Source: Shewanella eurypsychrophilus
GTDB taxonomy: Bacteria; Pseudomonadota; Gammaproteobacteria; Enterobacterales; Shewanellaceae
Assembly (NCBI RefSeq): GCF_007004545.3
Contig: NZ_CP045503.2
Span: 1,396,501 to 1,460,500, forward strand
DNA: 64,000 bases
Direction of reading: 5' to 3'
Of this stretch, positions 8,709-16,755 are shown piece after piece; within the stretch, counting starts at the first letter, position 1, and each line of letters opens with the position of its first letter. The position numbers and the translations under genes are program-made. The notes under the pieces were generated by a model that worked only from the letters and a program-made list of their open reading frames with translations, did not search any database and was not told the origin of the DNA.

Positions 8709-8927
8709 CCCTCCTTAATGGTTGATCTTGTTAAAGATCACAAGGGTTAACTGCCCCTTCTATTAGCTATTGTTAATAGCAAGCTAGTTACCATCTATCG
8801 ACCCTTATCCCTTAGGGGATGTTTAGACTCAAGTCGTGTATTGATAAGCTCTGCAAAGTGAGTCGATACACCAGTGTAACTGTTAGCGCGGAAACTCTTT
8901 CCTTTAGGAACACTTGAATTAGTCTTT

Positions 8928-8954
8928 GCCTGCTCTTTGAGCAGGCTTTTTTTT
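8928..8954 (+). terminator. Intrinsic terminator of unit B
   Basis: GCCTGCT (8928-8934) and AGCAGGC (8940-8946) form a perfect 7-bp stem followed by eight T. Confidence 0.9.
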
Positions 8955-9167
8955 ATCCGGAATTCAATAAAAACAGTATCCTTGTTAGCCGACAGTACAG
9001 GCTTAACATCGCTAGCCTCTCCAATACAAACCCCCTATAATCTGCCCAAACGTCAATGAAACTTGGCACTTATCTGTTCTGTGCTGCTTACCTACATGTA
9101 GCCCCTATACATAATTATGATAGGTATAGATCGTTCCAATACGAAAAAAATTAAGGAACTGAGGTTC

Positions 9168-10457
9168 ATGTTAGAAAAGTTATTCAAGCTTAAAGAGAAT
9201 CAGACGACATTGAAGCAAGAAGTTGTTGCCGGGTTAACGACGTTTCTGACGATGGCATATATTATTTTTGTTAACCCAATGATGCTGGCCGATGCTGGCA
9301 TGGATCATGGCGCGGTATTTGTAGCAACCTGTCTAGCGGCGGCTATTGGCTGTTTTATCATGGGGATAGTGGCCAATTATCCGATTGCACTAGCACCCGG
9401 GATGGGGCTTAACGCATTTTTTACCTACACGGTTGTCGGTGAGATGGGTTATAGCTGGGAGACTGCATTAGGCGCTGTTTTCTTGTCTGGGATCTGTTTT
9501 TTGGTGCTTTCATTGGTGAGAATTCGAGAATGGATTGTTAACAGTATTCCCATGTCTCTGCGGTTTGGCATTGCAGCTGGTATAGGTTTATTTCTTGCTT
9601 TGATTGGCTTAAAGAGTGCTGGTATTGTCGTTGCGAGTCCTGCCACCTTAGTCACTATGGGGGATATTACCGCATTTCCTGCAGTCATGGCTGCATTAGG
9701 CTTTTTTCTTATCATTGCTATGGTTCAGCGTGGCATGAAATCTGCGGTAGTGGTGAGCATCATTGCAGTGACCATTCTTGGTCTATTATTTGGCGATGTT
9801 CAATATCAAGGTGTGGTATCGCTTCCTCCTTCAATTATGCCAACGTTTATGCAGATGGATCTCTCAAGCGTGCTAGAGATCAGTATGTTGTCGGTGGTAT
9901 TTGCCTTCTTGTTTGTTGATCTGTTTGATACCTCCGGCACTTTAGTCGCCGTGGCACAGCGTGGTGGCTTTTTGGATGATAAAGGCCGTCTGCCAAGATT
10001 AAATCGTGCATTAACAGCCGATAGTACCGCAACCATTGCAGGAGCCATGTTAGGTACGTCGACGACGACCAGCTATATTGAGTCGACTGCAGGGGTAAGT
10101 GCTGGTGGGCGTACGGGCTTGACCGCTGTTGTTGTTGGTTTGCTTTTCTTACTGTCACTGTTTATCTCACCGCTAGCGGGTATGGTACCGGCTTATGCGA
10201 CTGCGGGAACACTTTTTTATGTGGCCATTCTGATGATGTCAGGTCTGGTGCATGTGGAGTGGGAAGATTTGACTGAAGCTGCACCTGTGGTTGTGGTGTG
10301 TATCTTGATGCCGCTAACATTTTCTATTGCTACGGGGATCGCAATGGGCTTTATCTCTTATGCAGTGATCAAGTTGATGAGTGGGCGATATAAAGATTTG
10401 AGTGTCGGTGTTGTGGTGTTGGCCGCGTTGTTTATCGCCAAGTTTATTTATGGTTAG
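9168..10457 (+). CDS. NCS2/AzgA-family purine (adenine/guanine/hypoxanthine) permease
   Basis: Inner-membrane proton symporter for purine bases, 429 residues with about 12-14 hydrophobic segments. The N-terminal block TLKQEVVAGLTTFLTMAYIIFVNP is typical of the AzgA branch (GhxP/PurP/AdeP), as are NYPIALAPGMGLNAFF, the FVDLFDTSGTLVAVA motif and LGTSTTTSYIESTAGVSAGGRTG. Branch members differ in purine preference, so the substrate is not fixed. ATG 9168 is chosen: it gives the family N terminus and is preceded by GAGG. An upstream ATG at 9117 would add 17 unconserved residues. Confidence 0.9.
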   Translation: MLEKLFKLKENQTTLKQEVVAGLTTFLTMAYIIFVNPMMLADAGMDHGAVFVATCLAAAIGCFIMGIVANYPIALAPGMGLNAFFTYTVVGEMGYSWETALGAVFLSGICFLVLSLVRIREWIVNSIPMSLRFGIAAGIGLFLALIGLKSAGIVVASPATLVTMGDITAFPAVMAALGFFLIIAMVQRGMKSAVVVSIIAVTILGLLFGDVQYQGVVSLPPSIMPTFMQMDLSSVLEISMLSVVFAFLFVDLFDTSGTLVAVAQRGGFLDDKGRLPRLNRALTADSTATIAGAMLGTSTTTSYIESTAGVSAGGRTGLTAVVVGLLFLLSLFISPLAGMVPAYATAGTLFYVAILMMSGLVHVEWEDLTEAAPVVVVCILMPLTFSIATGIAMGFISYAVIKLMSGRYKDLSVGVVVLAALFIAKFIYG

Positions 10458-10497
10458 TTAGGTGAATATTGAATACCATAATCTAGAGTGCGTTGAG

Positions 10498-10520
10498 GGT
10501 CATACTGTGTATGGCCTTTT
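10498..10520 (+). terminator. Terminator after the purine permease gene
   Basis: GGTCATAC and GTATGGCC form an 8-bp stem (one G-T pair) around TGT, followed by TTTTATTTT. Confidence 0.75.
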
Positions 10521-10635
10521 ATTTTGGCTTTTATTCATAATTTGATGATTTTAGCGCTTCTTTTTGCCTGCTGACTACCATTTACTCTCAGGATTGGGTA
10601 TAACGCTAAGTTCGGCTCTGTTTTATATAATGACA

Positions 10636-11754
10636 ATGAATTTAAGTGAGATTGGTTACCGCCGCGTAGTGGTAAAATTGGGAACGAGTGTACTGACTTC
10701 TGGTAGTAAACAACTGGATAAAGCACACATGGTTGAGTTAGCAAGACAGATGGCAGCGCTGATGAAAGCGGGCGTTGAAGTTGTTTTGTGTACATCGGGA
10801 GCAATCGCAGCGGGTCGCGAGCATCTAGGTTACCCCGAACTCCCCGACACTGTAGCCAATAAACAGTTGCTAGCAGCAGTGGGTCAGAGCCAGTTAATTT
10901 TAGCCTGGTCACAACTCTTCAGTATCTACGGTTTACATGTCGGCCAACTCTTGCTGACTCGCGCCGACCTTCATGACCGTGAGCGTTATCTCAATGCAAG
11001 AGACTCACTTAACGCACTGCTTGCTCACGGAATTATCCCTATCATTAATGAGAATGATGCAGTGGCAACCAATGAGATTAAGGTTGGTGACAATGATAAC
11101 CTTTCTGCTCGTGCAGCGCTTTTGTGTGATGCTGACTTACTGATATTACTGACCGATCAGCAAGGTTTATTCGATGCTGATCCACGCTCCAATCCCGATG
11201 CAAAACTAATTAAACAAGTGGTTAATATTGATGATAGTTTACGGCTTTTAGCGGGTGGTGCAGTCTCTGGTTTGGGGACTGGCGGCATGGCGACAAAACT
11301 TGAAGCCGCCGATATTGCCCGTAGAGCGGGCGTTGAGGTGGTAATTGCATCAGGTCATCATCCACAGGTGATACAGAAGTCAGTTTGTAAAGAGCCTGTA
11401 GGGACACATTTTACAGCTTTAGAAAATCCTTTAGAGAGTCGCAAACAGTGGATTTTAGCGGGCCAAGCGACGAAAGGTAAACTTATGCTCGATAACGGTG
11501 CAGTAACGGCTGTAACCCAAAAAGGACGTAGCTTACTTTCTAAAGGCATTATTCAAGTGCTGGGAGAATTTGACCGCGGGGCGACCTTGCAGCTAATCGG
11601 CCGAGACGGTAAAGAATATGCCCGAGGCATGAGCCGTTATAGTGCTAAAGATCTGATTAAAATCGCAGGTGAGCATTCAGATAATATTGAATCCCTGCTT
11701 GGGTATGACTATGGTGACGCTGTCGTTCACCGTAATGATATGGTCGTACTTTAA
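10636..11754 (+). CDS. proB: Glutamate 5-kinase
   Basis: First step of proline synthesis: ATP-dependent phosphorylation of glutamate. About 372 residues: amino acid kinase domain ([15 protein letters not shown] at the start, [21 protein letters not shown] in the substrate loop, [15 protein letters not shown] later) and a C-terminal PUA domain from about residue 280. Start chosen at ATG 10636 ([10 protein letters not shown]); ATG 10630 (MTMN) is equally possible. Neither has a clear Shine-Dalgarno sequence, and TATAAT sits immediately upstream at 10625-10630, which is unusual. proA follows after 57 bp, probably in one operon. Confidence 0.94.
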   Translation: MNLSEIGYRRVVVKLGTSVLTSGSKQLDKAHMVELARQMAALMKAGVEVVLCTSGAIAAGREHLGYPELPDTVANKQLLAAVGQSQLILAWSQLFSIYGLHVGQLLLTRADLHDRERYLNARDSLNALLAHGIIPIINENDAVATNEIKVGDNDNLSARAALLCDADLLILLTDQQGLFDADPRSNPDAKLIKQVVNIDDSLRLLAGGAVSGLGTGGMATKLEAADIARRAGVEVVIASGHHPQVIQKSVCKEPVGTHFTALENPLESRKQWILAGQATKGKLMLDNGAVTAVTQKGRSLLSKGIIQVLGEFDRGATLQLIGRDGKEYARGMSRYSAKDLIKIAGEHSDNIESLLGYDYGDAVVHRNDMVVL

Positions 11755-11767
11755 AAGGAACAGAATT

Positions 11768-11790
11768 AGGTCCTAGATGCTAGGTCCTTT
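11768..11790. repeat. CTAG-rich element between proB and proA
   Basis: Contains AGGTCCTAGATGCTAGGTCCT, a member of the CTAG-rich intergenic group also seen near 3852, 16031, 24728 and 49097. It overlaps the space where the proA ribosome binding region begins. Confidence 0.6.
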
Positions 11791-11811
11791 TAACATTTAG
11801 GGTGATGAGAC

Positions 11812-13086
11812 GTGATTGAGAATAACCAAGTGTACCTTCAAGCATTAGGAAAACAGGCTAAGCAGGCGAGCTACTCTTTAGCCTGTTTGAATGGCTCACA
11901 GAAGCAAGGGTTACTGAAAGCCATTGCTGTTAGCTTAACAGAGCAGAGTGAGCTTATTATTGCTGCCAATGCTAAAGATGTTATCGCGGCGAAAGCTAAT
12001 GGCCTTAATGATGCGATGATAGATCGTCTGTTACTCGATGAGGTTCGTCTTAAGGCGGTGATCGGCGATATCGATAATGTGATAAACCTGACCGATCCTG
12101 TCGGCACAGAGTTAGAGAGCCAACTCTTAGATAATGGATTACGCTTATCTCGTCGACGTGTACCTCTTGGTGTGATTGGTGTTATCTATGAAGCACGTCC
12201 CAATGTCACCGTTGATATTGCGGTATTAGCGCTTAAAACCGGTAATGCAGTGATACTGCGTGGCGGTAAAGAGACGCTGCAGTCAAATCTGGCTTTGAGC
12301 GAAGCCATTCGCTCGGCAATCACCTCTCAAGGTTTACCTGCAGATTGTGTGCAGCTAATCCAAAGCCCTGATCGCAGTTTAGTATCGGGTTTACTTAAGC
12401 TTGATAACTATGTCGATATGATCGTGCCACGTGGTGGACCAAACTTACAGCGTTTGTGCGCCGAGCAGGCGACTATCCCGGTTATATTAGGCGGTATTGG
12501 GATCTGTCATCTTTATGCAGACAAAGATGCAAACATAGAAAAATCATTGGATGTGATTGCCAATGCCAAAGTACAGCGCCCAACTGTGTGTAATGCGCTC
12601 GATACGACATTAGTTCATCAAGATATCGCTGAAGTGATGCTCCCTAAGCTGTACCAGAAGCTTGCCGCGCTGGGTGTGAGTTTTTATGCCTGTGATAGAG
12701 CCGAAGCGATAGCGAAAAAGCTGGGTGTTACGGTCGAAACCGCCACTGAAGACACCTATGCACAAGAGTGGCTGTCGCTGACCTTGGGCATAAAAGTGGT
12801 TGATGATATAGAGGGGGCAATAAGCCATATAAGAACTTATTCCAGTGGACATTCGGAAGGGATCTTAACTGACAATATTCATGCATCGGCGCACTTTATT
12901 AATCAAGTGGACTCGGCTGCTGTTTATGTTAATGCCAGTACTCGATTTACCGATGGCGGCCAGTTCGGTCTCGGTGCCGAGGTGGCGGTAAGTACCCAGA
13001 AATTGCATGCTCGTGGCCCTATGGGGCTAGAAGCGCTGACCACTTATAAGTGGATTGGTGTTGGGGAATATACCCCCAGGAGCTGA
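11812..13086 (+). CDS. proA: Gamma-glutamyl phosphate reductase
   Basis: NADPH-dependent reduction of gamma-glutamyl phosphate to glutamate semialdehyde, the second step of proline synthesis. The 424-residue length fits. Family blocks present: [26 protein letters not shown], the catalytic cysteine in [11 protein letters not shown], and [17 protein letters not shown] near the end. GTG start at 11812, with only a weak GGTGATGAG upstream. Follows proB at 57 bp. Confidence 0.95.
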   Translation: MIENNQVYLQALGKQAKQASYSLACLNGSQKQGLLKAIAVSLTEQSELIIAANAKDVIAAKANGLNDAMIDRLLLDEVRLKAVIGDIDNVINLTDPVGTELESQLLDNGLRLSRRRVPLGVIGVIYEARPNVTVDIAVLALKTGNAVILRGGKETLQSNLALSEAIRSAITSQGLPADCVQLIQSPDRSLVSGLLKLDNYVDMIVPRGGPNLQRLCAEQATIPVILGGIGICHLYADKDANIEKSLDVIANAKVQRPTVCNALDTTLVHQDIAEVMLPKLYQKLAALGVSFYACDRAEAIAKKLGVTVETATEDTYAQEWLSLTLGIKVVDDIEGAISHIRTYSSGHSEGILTDNIHASAHFINQVDSAAVYVNASTRFTDGGQFGLGAEVAVSTQKLHARGPMGLEALTTYKWIGVGEYTPRS

Positions 13087-13241
13087 TAGCTTCGAATGAA
13101 GTCTAAACTCCATATGAGTTAATCGCCTCCAGCGGGTTTGTGCATTCTTTACTTTGAGAAGGTTCTGCGAGACGCATCTACACGGGACTATTCACAAGCA
13201 GATTCTCTTTCCGAATTTATCTTCAGATAAAAATGTTGAAT

Positions 13242-13265
13242 GTAGCCAATTGCATAATTGGCTAC
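13242..13265. repeat. Perfect 10-bp inverted repeat past the DUF3303-like gene
   Basis: GTAGCCAATT (13242-13251) and AATTGGCTAC (13256-13265) with a 4-nt loop, just downstream of the minus-strand gene stop. It may end that transcript, but the T-run is poor in both directions. Confidence 0.7.
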
Positions 13266-13281
13266 GATCCTCATTTTGTTG

Positions 13282-13590
13282 CTAACTTAGCTTTTTAATC
13301 ATTTCTGCTGCTGAGGCCATGGCTTCTTGTACTGGGCGTGCAGGGGAAATTTTGGTGGACTTAAATATTCCTGGGCAGGCGATACGCCATGAGTTGATGA
13401 CATTGGAAATACTCTCTACATCACTCGCTTCTACTATGGTTACTCCCCATAGATCTGGTGTTGCATCAAATCTGATTACTTCTACGTTTTGAGGTGGGAA
13501 TAGCTCGGCTGCGGCTAGCTTTTCAGCTGCCTGTAACCTAGTCATTGCGTCAGTCTCTTCATTTAATTCCCAATAGATAAGAAATAACAT
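13282..13590 (-). CDS. Small DUF3303-like protein
   Basis: 102 residues starting MLFLIYWELNEE, with GGAGG seven bases before the ATG. The pattern of a short beta strand at the start (MLFLIYW), a helix, then LWGVTIVEASDVESI and a strongly conserved W-x-ACPG region resembles the DUF3303 alpha+beta (ferredoxin-like) family, whose function is unknown. No signal peptide or membrane segment. It stands alone on the minus strand, divergent from the metallo-beta-lactamase gene with 296 bp between; I saw no clear operator in that gap. Confidence 0.65.
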   Translation of the reverse strand: MLFLIYWELNEETDAMTRLQAAEKLAAAELFPPQNVEVIRFDATPDLWGVTIVEASDVESISNVINSWRIACPGIFKSTKISPARPVQEAMASAAEMIKKLS

Positions 13591-13886
13591 CTTGAATCCT
13601 CCATTAAGGATCTGCTGGTTGATGAACTATGAAAGATAATTATAGTTGGAGTTAGCTGTAATGGAGCATGAGAACATATTTGTATAGCTGGCAGATATTG
13701 GGTAGAAAGGATATGTCCAATACCCATTCATAAGCGACCTTATCCGTGCCTTCGGGAGTTTTGTGCGTATTGTTGCTGGATATCTTGAGGGCTTATCAAT
13801 CAAAACAGCAGATTGCCATTATCGCGCTATAATTTTGCCACTATTGAACGCTATATTAGGGGACCCTTTACCGATAAGATCTTGTT

Positions 13887-14723
13887 ATGTATAAATGCTT
13901 GAGCTTGATAGCTTCAACGTACCATTTTTTTCTTTCCGCGACTCGTACATTCTTTATTCCTACATCTATCCTGCTATTTATAATGAGTATCAGTTCAAGT
14001 CATGCTATTGAGCTAAAGGGGGCGAATCAAACCGATTGGTCCTCTGAGGTGATTGATATTGAAATGGTGTCATCGACACTATATTTGGTGAGGTCTTATC
14101 AAGAAGTAAAGCTTAGCGCAGATAAGCCTGCGGTAAAGATGGGCGCAAACTCATTTATCTATATTGATAACAAAGATGCTTACCTTATCGATACCCCCTG
14201 GAATGTTTCTGACATGCCAGATCTGATGAACTGGCTGAAAATTAAAGGCTTAACACTAAGAGGGGCTCTGGTGACTCATTATCATGCAGATAGCGCAGCA
14301 GGCTTAGGGTATTTAGATAAAAAAGGCGTAGTTACCTATGCATCGGAGCTGACCAATACTCTACTCGAACAAGATAAAAAACCAACGTCGAATCATACGT
14401 TTTTGGGCAATAATTTCGAGCTACTAAAAGGCAAGGTTGAGGCATTTTTTCCAGGCTCAGGCCACAGCATGGATAATTTGGTTGTCTGGTTACCAGATGA
14501 ACAAATACTTATCGGTGGCTGCTTCTTGAAGTCAAATAAAACGAGTCACCTAGGTTGGACTGGTGATGCTGACTTAGGCAACTGGTACCACGCTGCCAGT
14601 AAAGTAAAAACTAAGTATGCCGATGTGAAGCTAGTATTCCCTGGCCACGGAAATGGGGTAGAGGGCGCTAAGATAATTGAGCATACCATGTCTCTCACAA
14701 GGGGAACGGCTAGCATGATGTGA
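13887..14723 (+). CDS. Subclass B1 metallo-beta-lactamase
   Basis: Periplasmic zinc beta-lactamase, predicted to hydrolyse beta-lactams including carbapenems (family inference). All six B1 zinc ligands are visible in the 278-residue precursor: H131-x-H133-x-D135 (THYHADSAAGLGYL), H193 (GSGHSMDN), C212 (GGCFLKS) and H254 (FPGHG). Lys215, which holds the substrate carboxylate in B1 enzymes, is also present. A long N-terminal hydrophobic segment ends in SSSHA-IE at about residue 40, a plausible signal peptidase site. B1 enzymes of this type (SFB-1, SLB-1) are known from Antarctic Shewanella. No integron or insertion sequence flanks it, so it appears to be chromosomal and resident. Confidence 0.88.
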   Translation: MYKCLSLIASTYHFFLSATRTFFIPTSILLFIMSISSSHAIELKGANQTDWSSEVIDIEMVSSTLYLVRSYQEVKLSADKPAVKMGANSFIYIDNKDAYLIDTPWNVSDMPDLMNWLKIKGLTLRGALVTHYHADSAAGLGYLDKKGVVTYASELTNTLLEQDKKPTSNHTFLGNNFELLKGKVEAFFPGSGHSMDNLVVWLPDEQILIGGCFLKSNKTSHLGWTGDADLGNWYHAASKVKTKYADVKLVFPGHGNGVEGAKIIEHTMSLTRGTASMM

Positions 14724-14740
14724 ATGCAGAACGCTAGATT

Positions 14741-15763
14741 TTATCGGCTTTCGACTCTATTGCGGCCATTGCTTTTGGCTTGATACAGTGAGTTATCTAT
14801 GCGCTGAAATAGATCTTCTATCGAGTCATTATCTGTGCATTCGGTTACTCCAAAACTACAGGTAATATACAGATTAGGTGCTATCTCAAATTGGCTGATT
14901 ATCTTTCTGAGTTTATCGGTCGCAATGAGTGCTTTTTTTATTGCTAGTTCTGGAAATATCAAGACAAACTCTTCACCTCCCCATCGAGCAAAAAAGTCTA
15001 ACTCTCTGATATTATCGGATATCAGCTTGCACAATTTCTGCAGGATAACGTCGCCTATCTGATGGCCGTAGGTGTCGTTGACATTTTTGAATAGATCTAT
15101 GTCAAAAATGGCTAAAGATAGAGGATGGTTGTACCTTCTTGAACGTAACAGCTCTTTGCTTAGCTCTTTTTCAAAGCTTCTTCGGTTAGCGATAGAGGTG
15201 AGTGGGTCAATATTGGAAAGAAGATCAACCTCTTTGATTTTCGTTTCAAGTTCTTGGTTCTTTTCTTGCAGTTTTTTCGCTTTTATCTTGGTTAAGTTTT
15301 CCAGTGACATATTACCTTGCTGTAAAAGTTTATTGAGTTTCTTGACCTCATCTTCTGCTAGCTTTTTGTCATGAATATTGTGGTGTGCGCCTATCATCCT
15401 CGCCACTGTACCATCGGTTTTATACGCCAAGATCTTGGCTCGATCGACAATCCATAGGTAGCTGCCATCAGATTTCTTACAGCGATATTCGATAAGGTAT
15501 TGAGGAGATTGTCCACTGATGTATTGTTCAAAGTGTGCCATGACTCTTTTATAGTCATCGGGATGAATGATATTTTCCCAAGTAAAAACGTTCTCTTGAA
15601 ATACTCCTATTTCATGGCCCAGCATGCGATACCATCCTGGGCTTCTTGTGACATGACCCGTTTCACCGTTCCAGTCCCATGTCCCCTCTACGATTAAATC
15701 GAGGATAGCGTTTAGAGTTGTGTCTGACTCTGTAACTCTTTTATGCCTGTAGGTTTCATTCAT
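14741..15763 (-). CDS. PAS-GGDEF diguanylate cyclase
   Basis: Predicted cytosolic sensor making cyclic di-GMP. 340 residues: PAS_3-type domain (about 20-130, with the HPDD block and the PAC-like YLWIVDRAKI segment), a charged coiled coil (about 135-178), then the GGDEF domain (180-338) with DPLTSIANRR, FDIDLFKNVNDTYGHQIGD and the active-site motif GGEEF, which is compatible with catalysis. No RxxD inhibitory site is obvious before GGEEF (the residues are REL-DFFARW). No transmembrane helix. It converges with the metallo-beta-lactamase gene, 17 bp apart. The signal sensed is unknown. Confidence 0.9.
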   Translation of the reverse strand: MNETYRHKRVTESDTTLNAILDLIVEGTWDWNGETGHVTRSPGWYRMLGHEIGVFQENVFTWENIIHPDDYKRVMAHFEQYISGQSPQYLIEYRCKKSDGSYLWIVDRAKILAYKTDGTVARMIGAHHNIHDKKLAEDEVKKLNKLLQQGNMSLENLTKIKAKKLQEKNQELETKIKEVDLLSNIDPLTSIANRRSFEKELSKELLRSRRYNHPLSLAIFDIDLFKNVNDTYGHQIGDVILQKLCKLISDNIRELDFFARWGGEEFVLIFPELAIKKALIATDKLRKIISQFEIAPNLYITCSFGVTECTDNDSIEDLFQRIDNSLYQAKSNGRNRVESR

Positions 15764-16132
15764 GTAATGCTTATATATTGATTTTGTTTTGTTTTATTTA
15801 ATATAGTTGAGTTTGGGCAGCTAAAACAAATTAATATTGTAGTTTGTCATTTGTTCTCTGTGTCGATGTCAATTTTTGTATCACTTCGTGCCAACTCGTT
15901 CGAGGTATTCAGCTGGAGGACATCAATTTCGATTCGCGGCAGATAGTTTTGAATTTTTACTCTATTAATGAATTTAGAAATGGATTAGGTTAGTAATGAA
16001 TGTGACGAGTGTCACGTTTAGTGTTTGTTAGCGGCTAGGTCCTAGAGTTTGAAGCCTAGAGTCGCGTCAGATATCTGAAACGTTTAATCACAATCGCTAT
16101 GACTAATTTAAGCCCCCCTTGGAGAAGAGCTG
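15764..16132. other. Intergenic region with a CTAG-rich element
   Basis: 369 bp between divergent genes. It contains GGCTAGGTCCTAGAG at about 16030-16045 with a second CCTAGAG at about 16053, matching the CTAG-rich repeat group of this window. A purine-rich GGAG ends it as the ribosome binding site of the next gene. No convincing promoter could be assigned. Confidence 0.5.
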
Positions 16133-16675
16133 ATGAAATCCGCCGAAGAGCAGTTATCGACCTATAAAAGTGTCCACCTGAATCCGAAGAATATCAGGAC
16201 TCATTTTGTTGGGGTGCCCTTGATCATCTGGTCAATATTCTTACTGCTAAATCTTATCCCTATTAATTTCTTCGCTTGGGATGATCCTGCGATTAGCATC
16301 AATGTGGCGACGGCCTTTGCTATTGGCGTTCTTATCTATTATTTCAAGCTGCACGCGCAGCTGGCGATTGGCTTAGCCCTGTTTATCGTGCCAGTGCTCT
16401 ATACTTCTCATTTAGTTGCCCAGGTGCAAGGTGCGTTGTGGATTGCTATCGGTGTGTTTGTTGTTGGTTGGGTGTTCCAGCTTATTGGACATAAATACGA
16501 GAAGGCCAAGCCTGCGTTTGTCGATGATCTGAATCAGTTATTAATTGGACCTTTCTTTCTAATGGCTGAACTTTACTTTATGTTTGGTTGGGAAAAATCG
16601 CTCGAAGAGGAGATCACACCGTTGGCTATTACTAAACGCCGTGAACTCGAAGCTGCAAGAAAGCTAGCGAGTTGA
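16133..16675 (+). CDS. Mpo1-like (DUF962) membrane protein
   Basis: 180 residues with four or five hydrophobic segments. The N-terminal block SVHLNPKNIRTHFVGVPLI and the later FQLIGHKYEKAKPAF carry the conserved histidines of the DUF962/Mpo1 family. Yeast Mpo1 is an iron-dependent dioxygenase that shortens 2-hydroxy fatty acids by one carbon (alpha-oxidation). The bacterial members are little studied, so the reaction here is an inference. GGAG lies nine bases before the ATG. It is followed by a bidirectional terminator. Confidence 0.85.
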   Translation: MKSAEEQLSTYKSVHLNPKNIRTHFVGVPLIIWSIFLLLNLIPINFFAWDDPAISINVATAFAIGVLIYYFKLHAQLAIGLALFIVPVLYTSHLVAQVQGALWIAIGVFVVGWVFQLIGHKYEKAKPAFVDDLNQLLIGPFFLMAELYFMFGWEKSLEEEITPLAITKRRELEAARKLAS

Positions 16676-16710
16676 TAATCTTTGATTTTATACCGACTGG
16701 TATTAGATAC

Positions 16711-16735
16711 AAAGAGGCGCATTCACGCCTCTTTA
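16711..16735. terminator. Bidirectional terminator between the Mpo1-like gene and corB
   Basis: AAAGAGGCG (16711-16719) pairs with CGCCTCTTT (16726-16734), with A and T runs on the outer sides. Confidence 0.8.
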
Positions 16736-16755
16736 GTGAGTGCTCTAGTTAGCTG

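Larger units (their letters stand above)
8450..8954 (+). ncRNA. Structured transcript B (micropeptide-bearing RNA), about 505 nt
   Basis: Second member of the tandem pair. The leader element at 8481-8534 matches 7751-7804 at 52 of 54 positions. After the ORF come GATCTT/AAGATC (8723-8738), GCTATT/AATAGC near 8765-8780, and the stem GTGTATTGA (8836-8844) with TCGATACAC (8863-8871). That stem replaces GGTTTATTGG/TTGATAAACC of unit A with compensating changes. The unit ends in its own terminator before the purine permease gene, so it is a free-standing transcript and not a leader of that gene. Bounds are inferred. Confidence 0.65.

Noticed and set aside
7722..8954. Type I toxin-antitoxin or RiPP precursor reading of the micropeptide pair
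   Set aside because: The peptide has no transmembrane helix as usual for type I toxins, and no maturase, protease or exporter gene lies nearby. Kept as unknown rather than assigned.
10535..10912. 125-codon minus-strand ORF over the proB start
   Set aside because: It is antisense to the well-conserved N terminus of glutamate 5-kinase and shows no protein features of its own.
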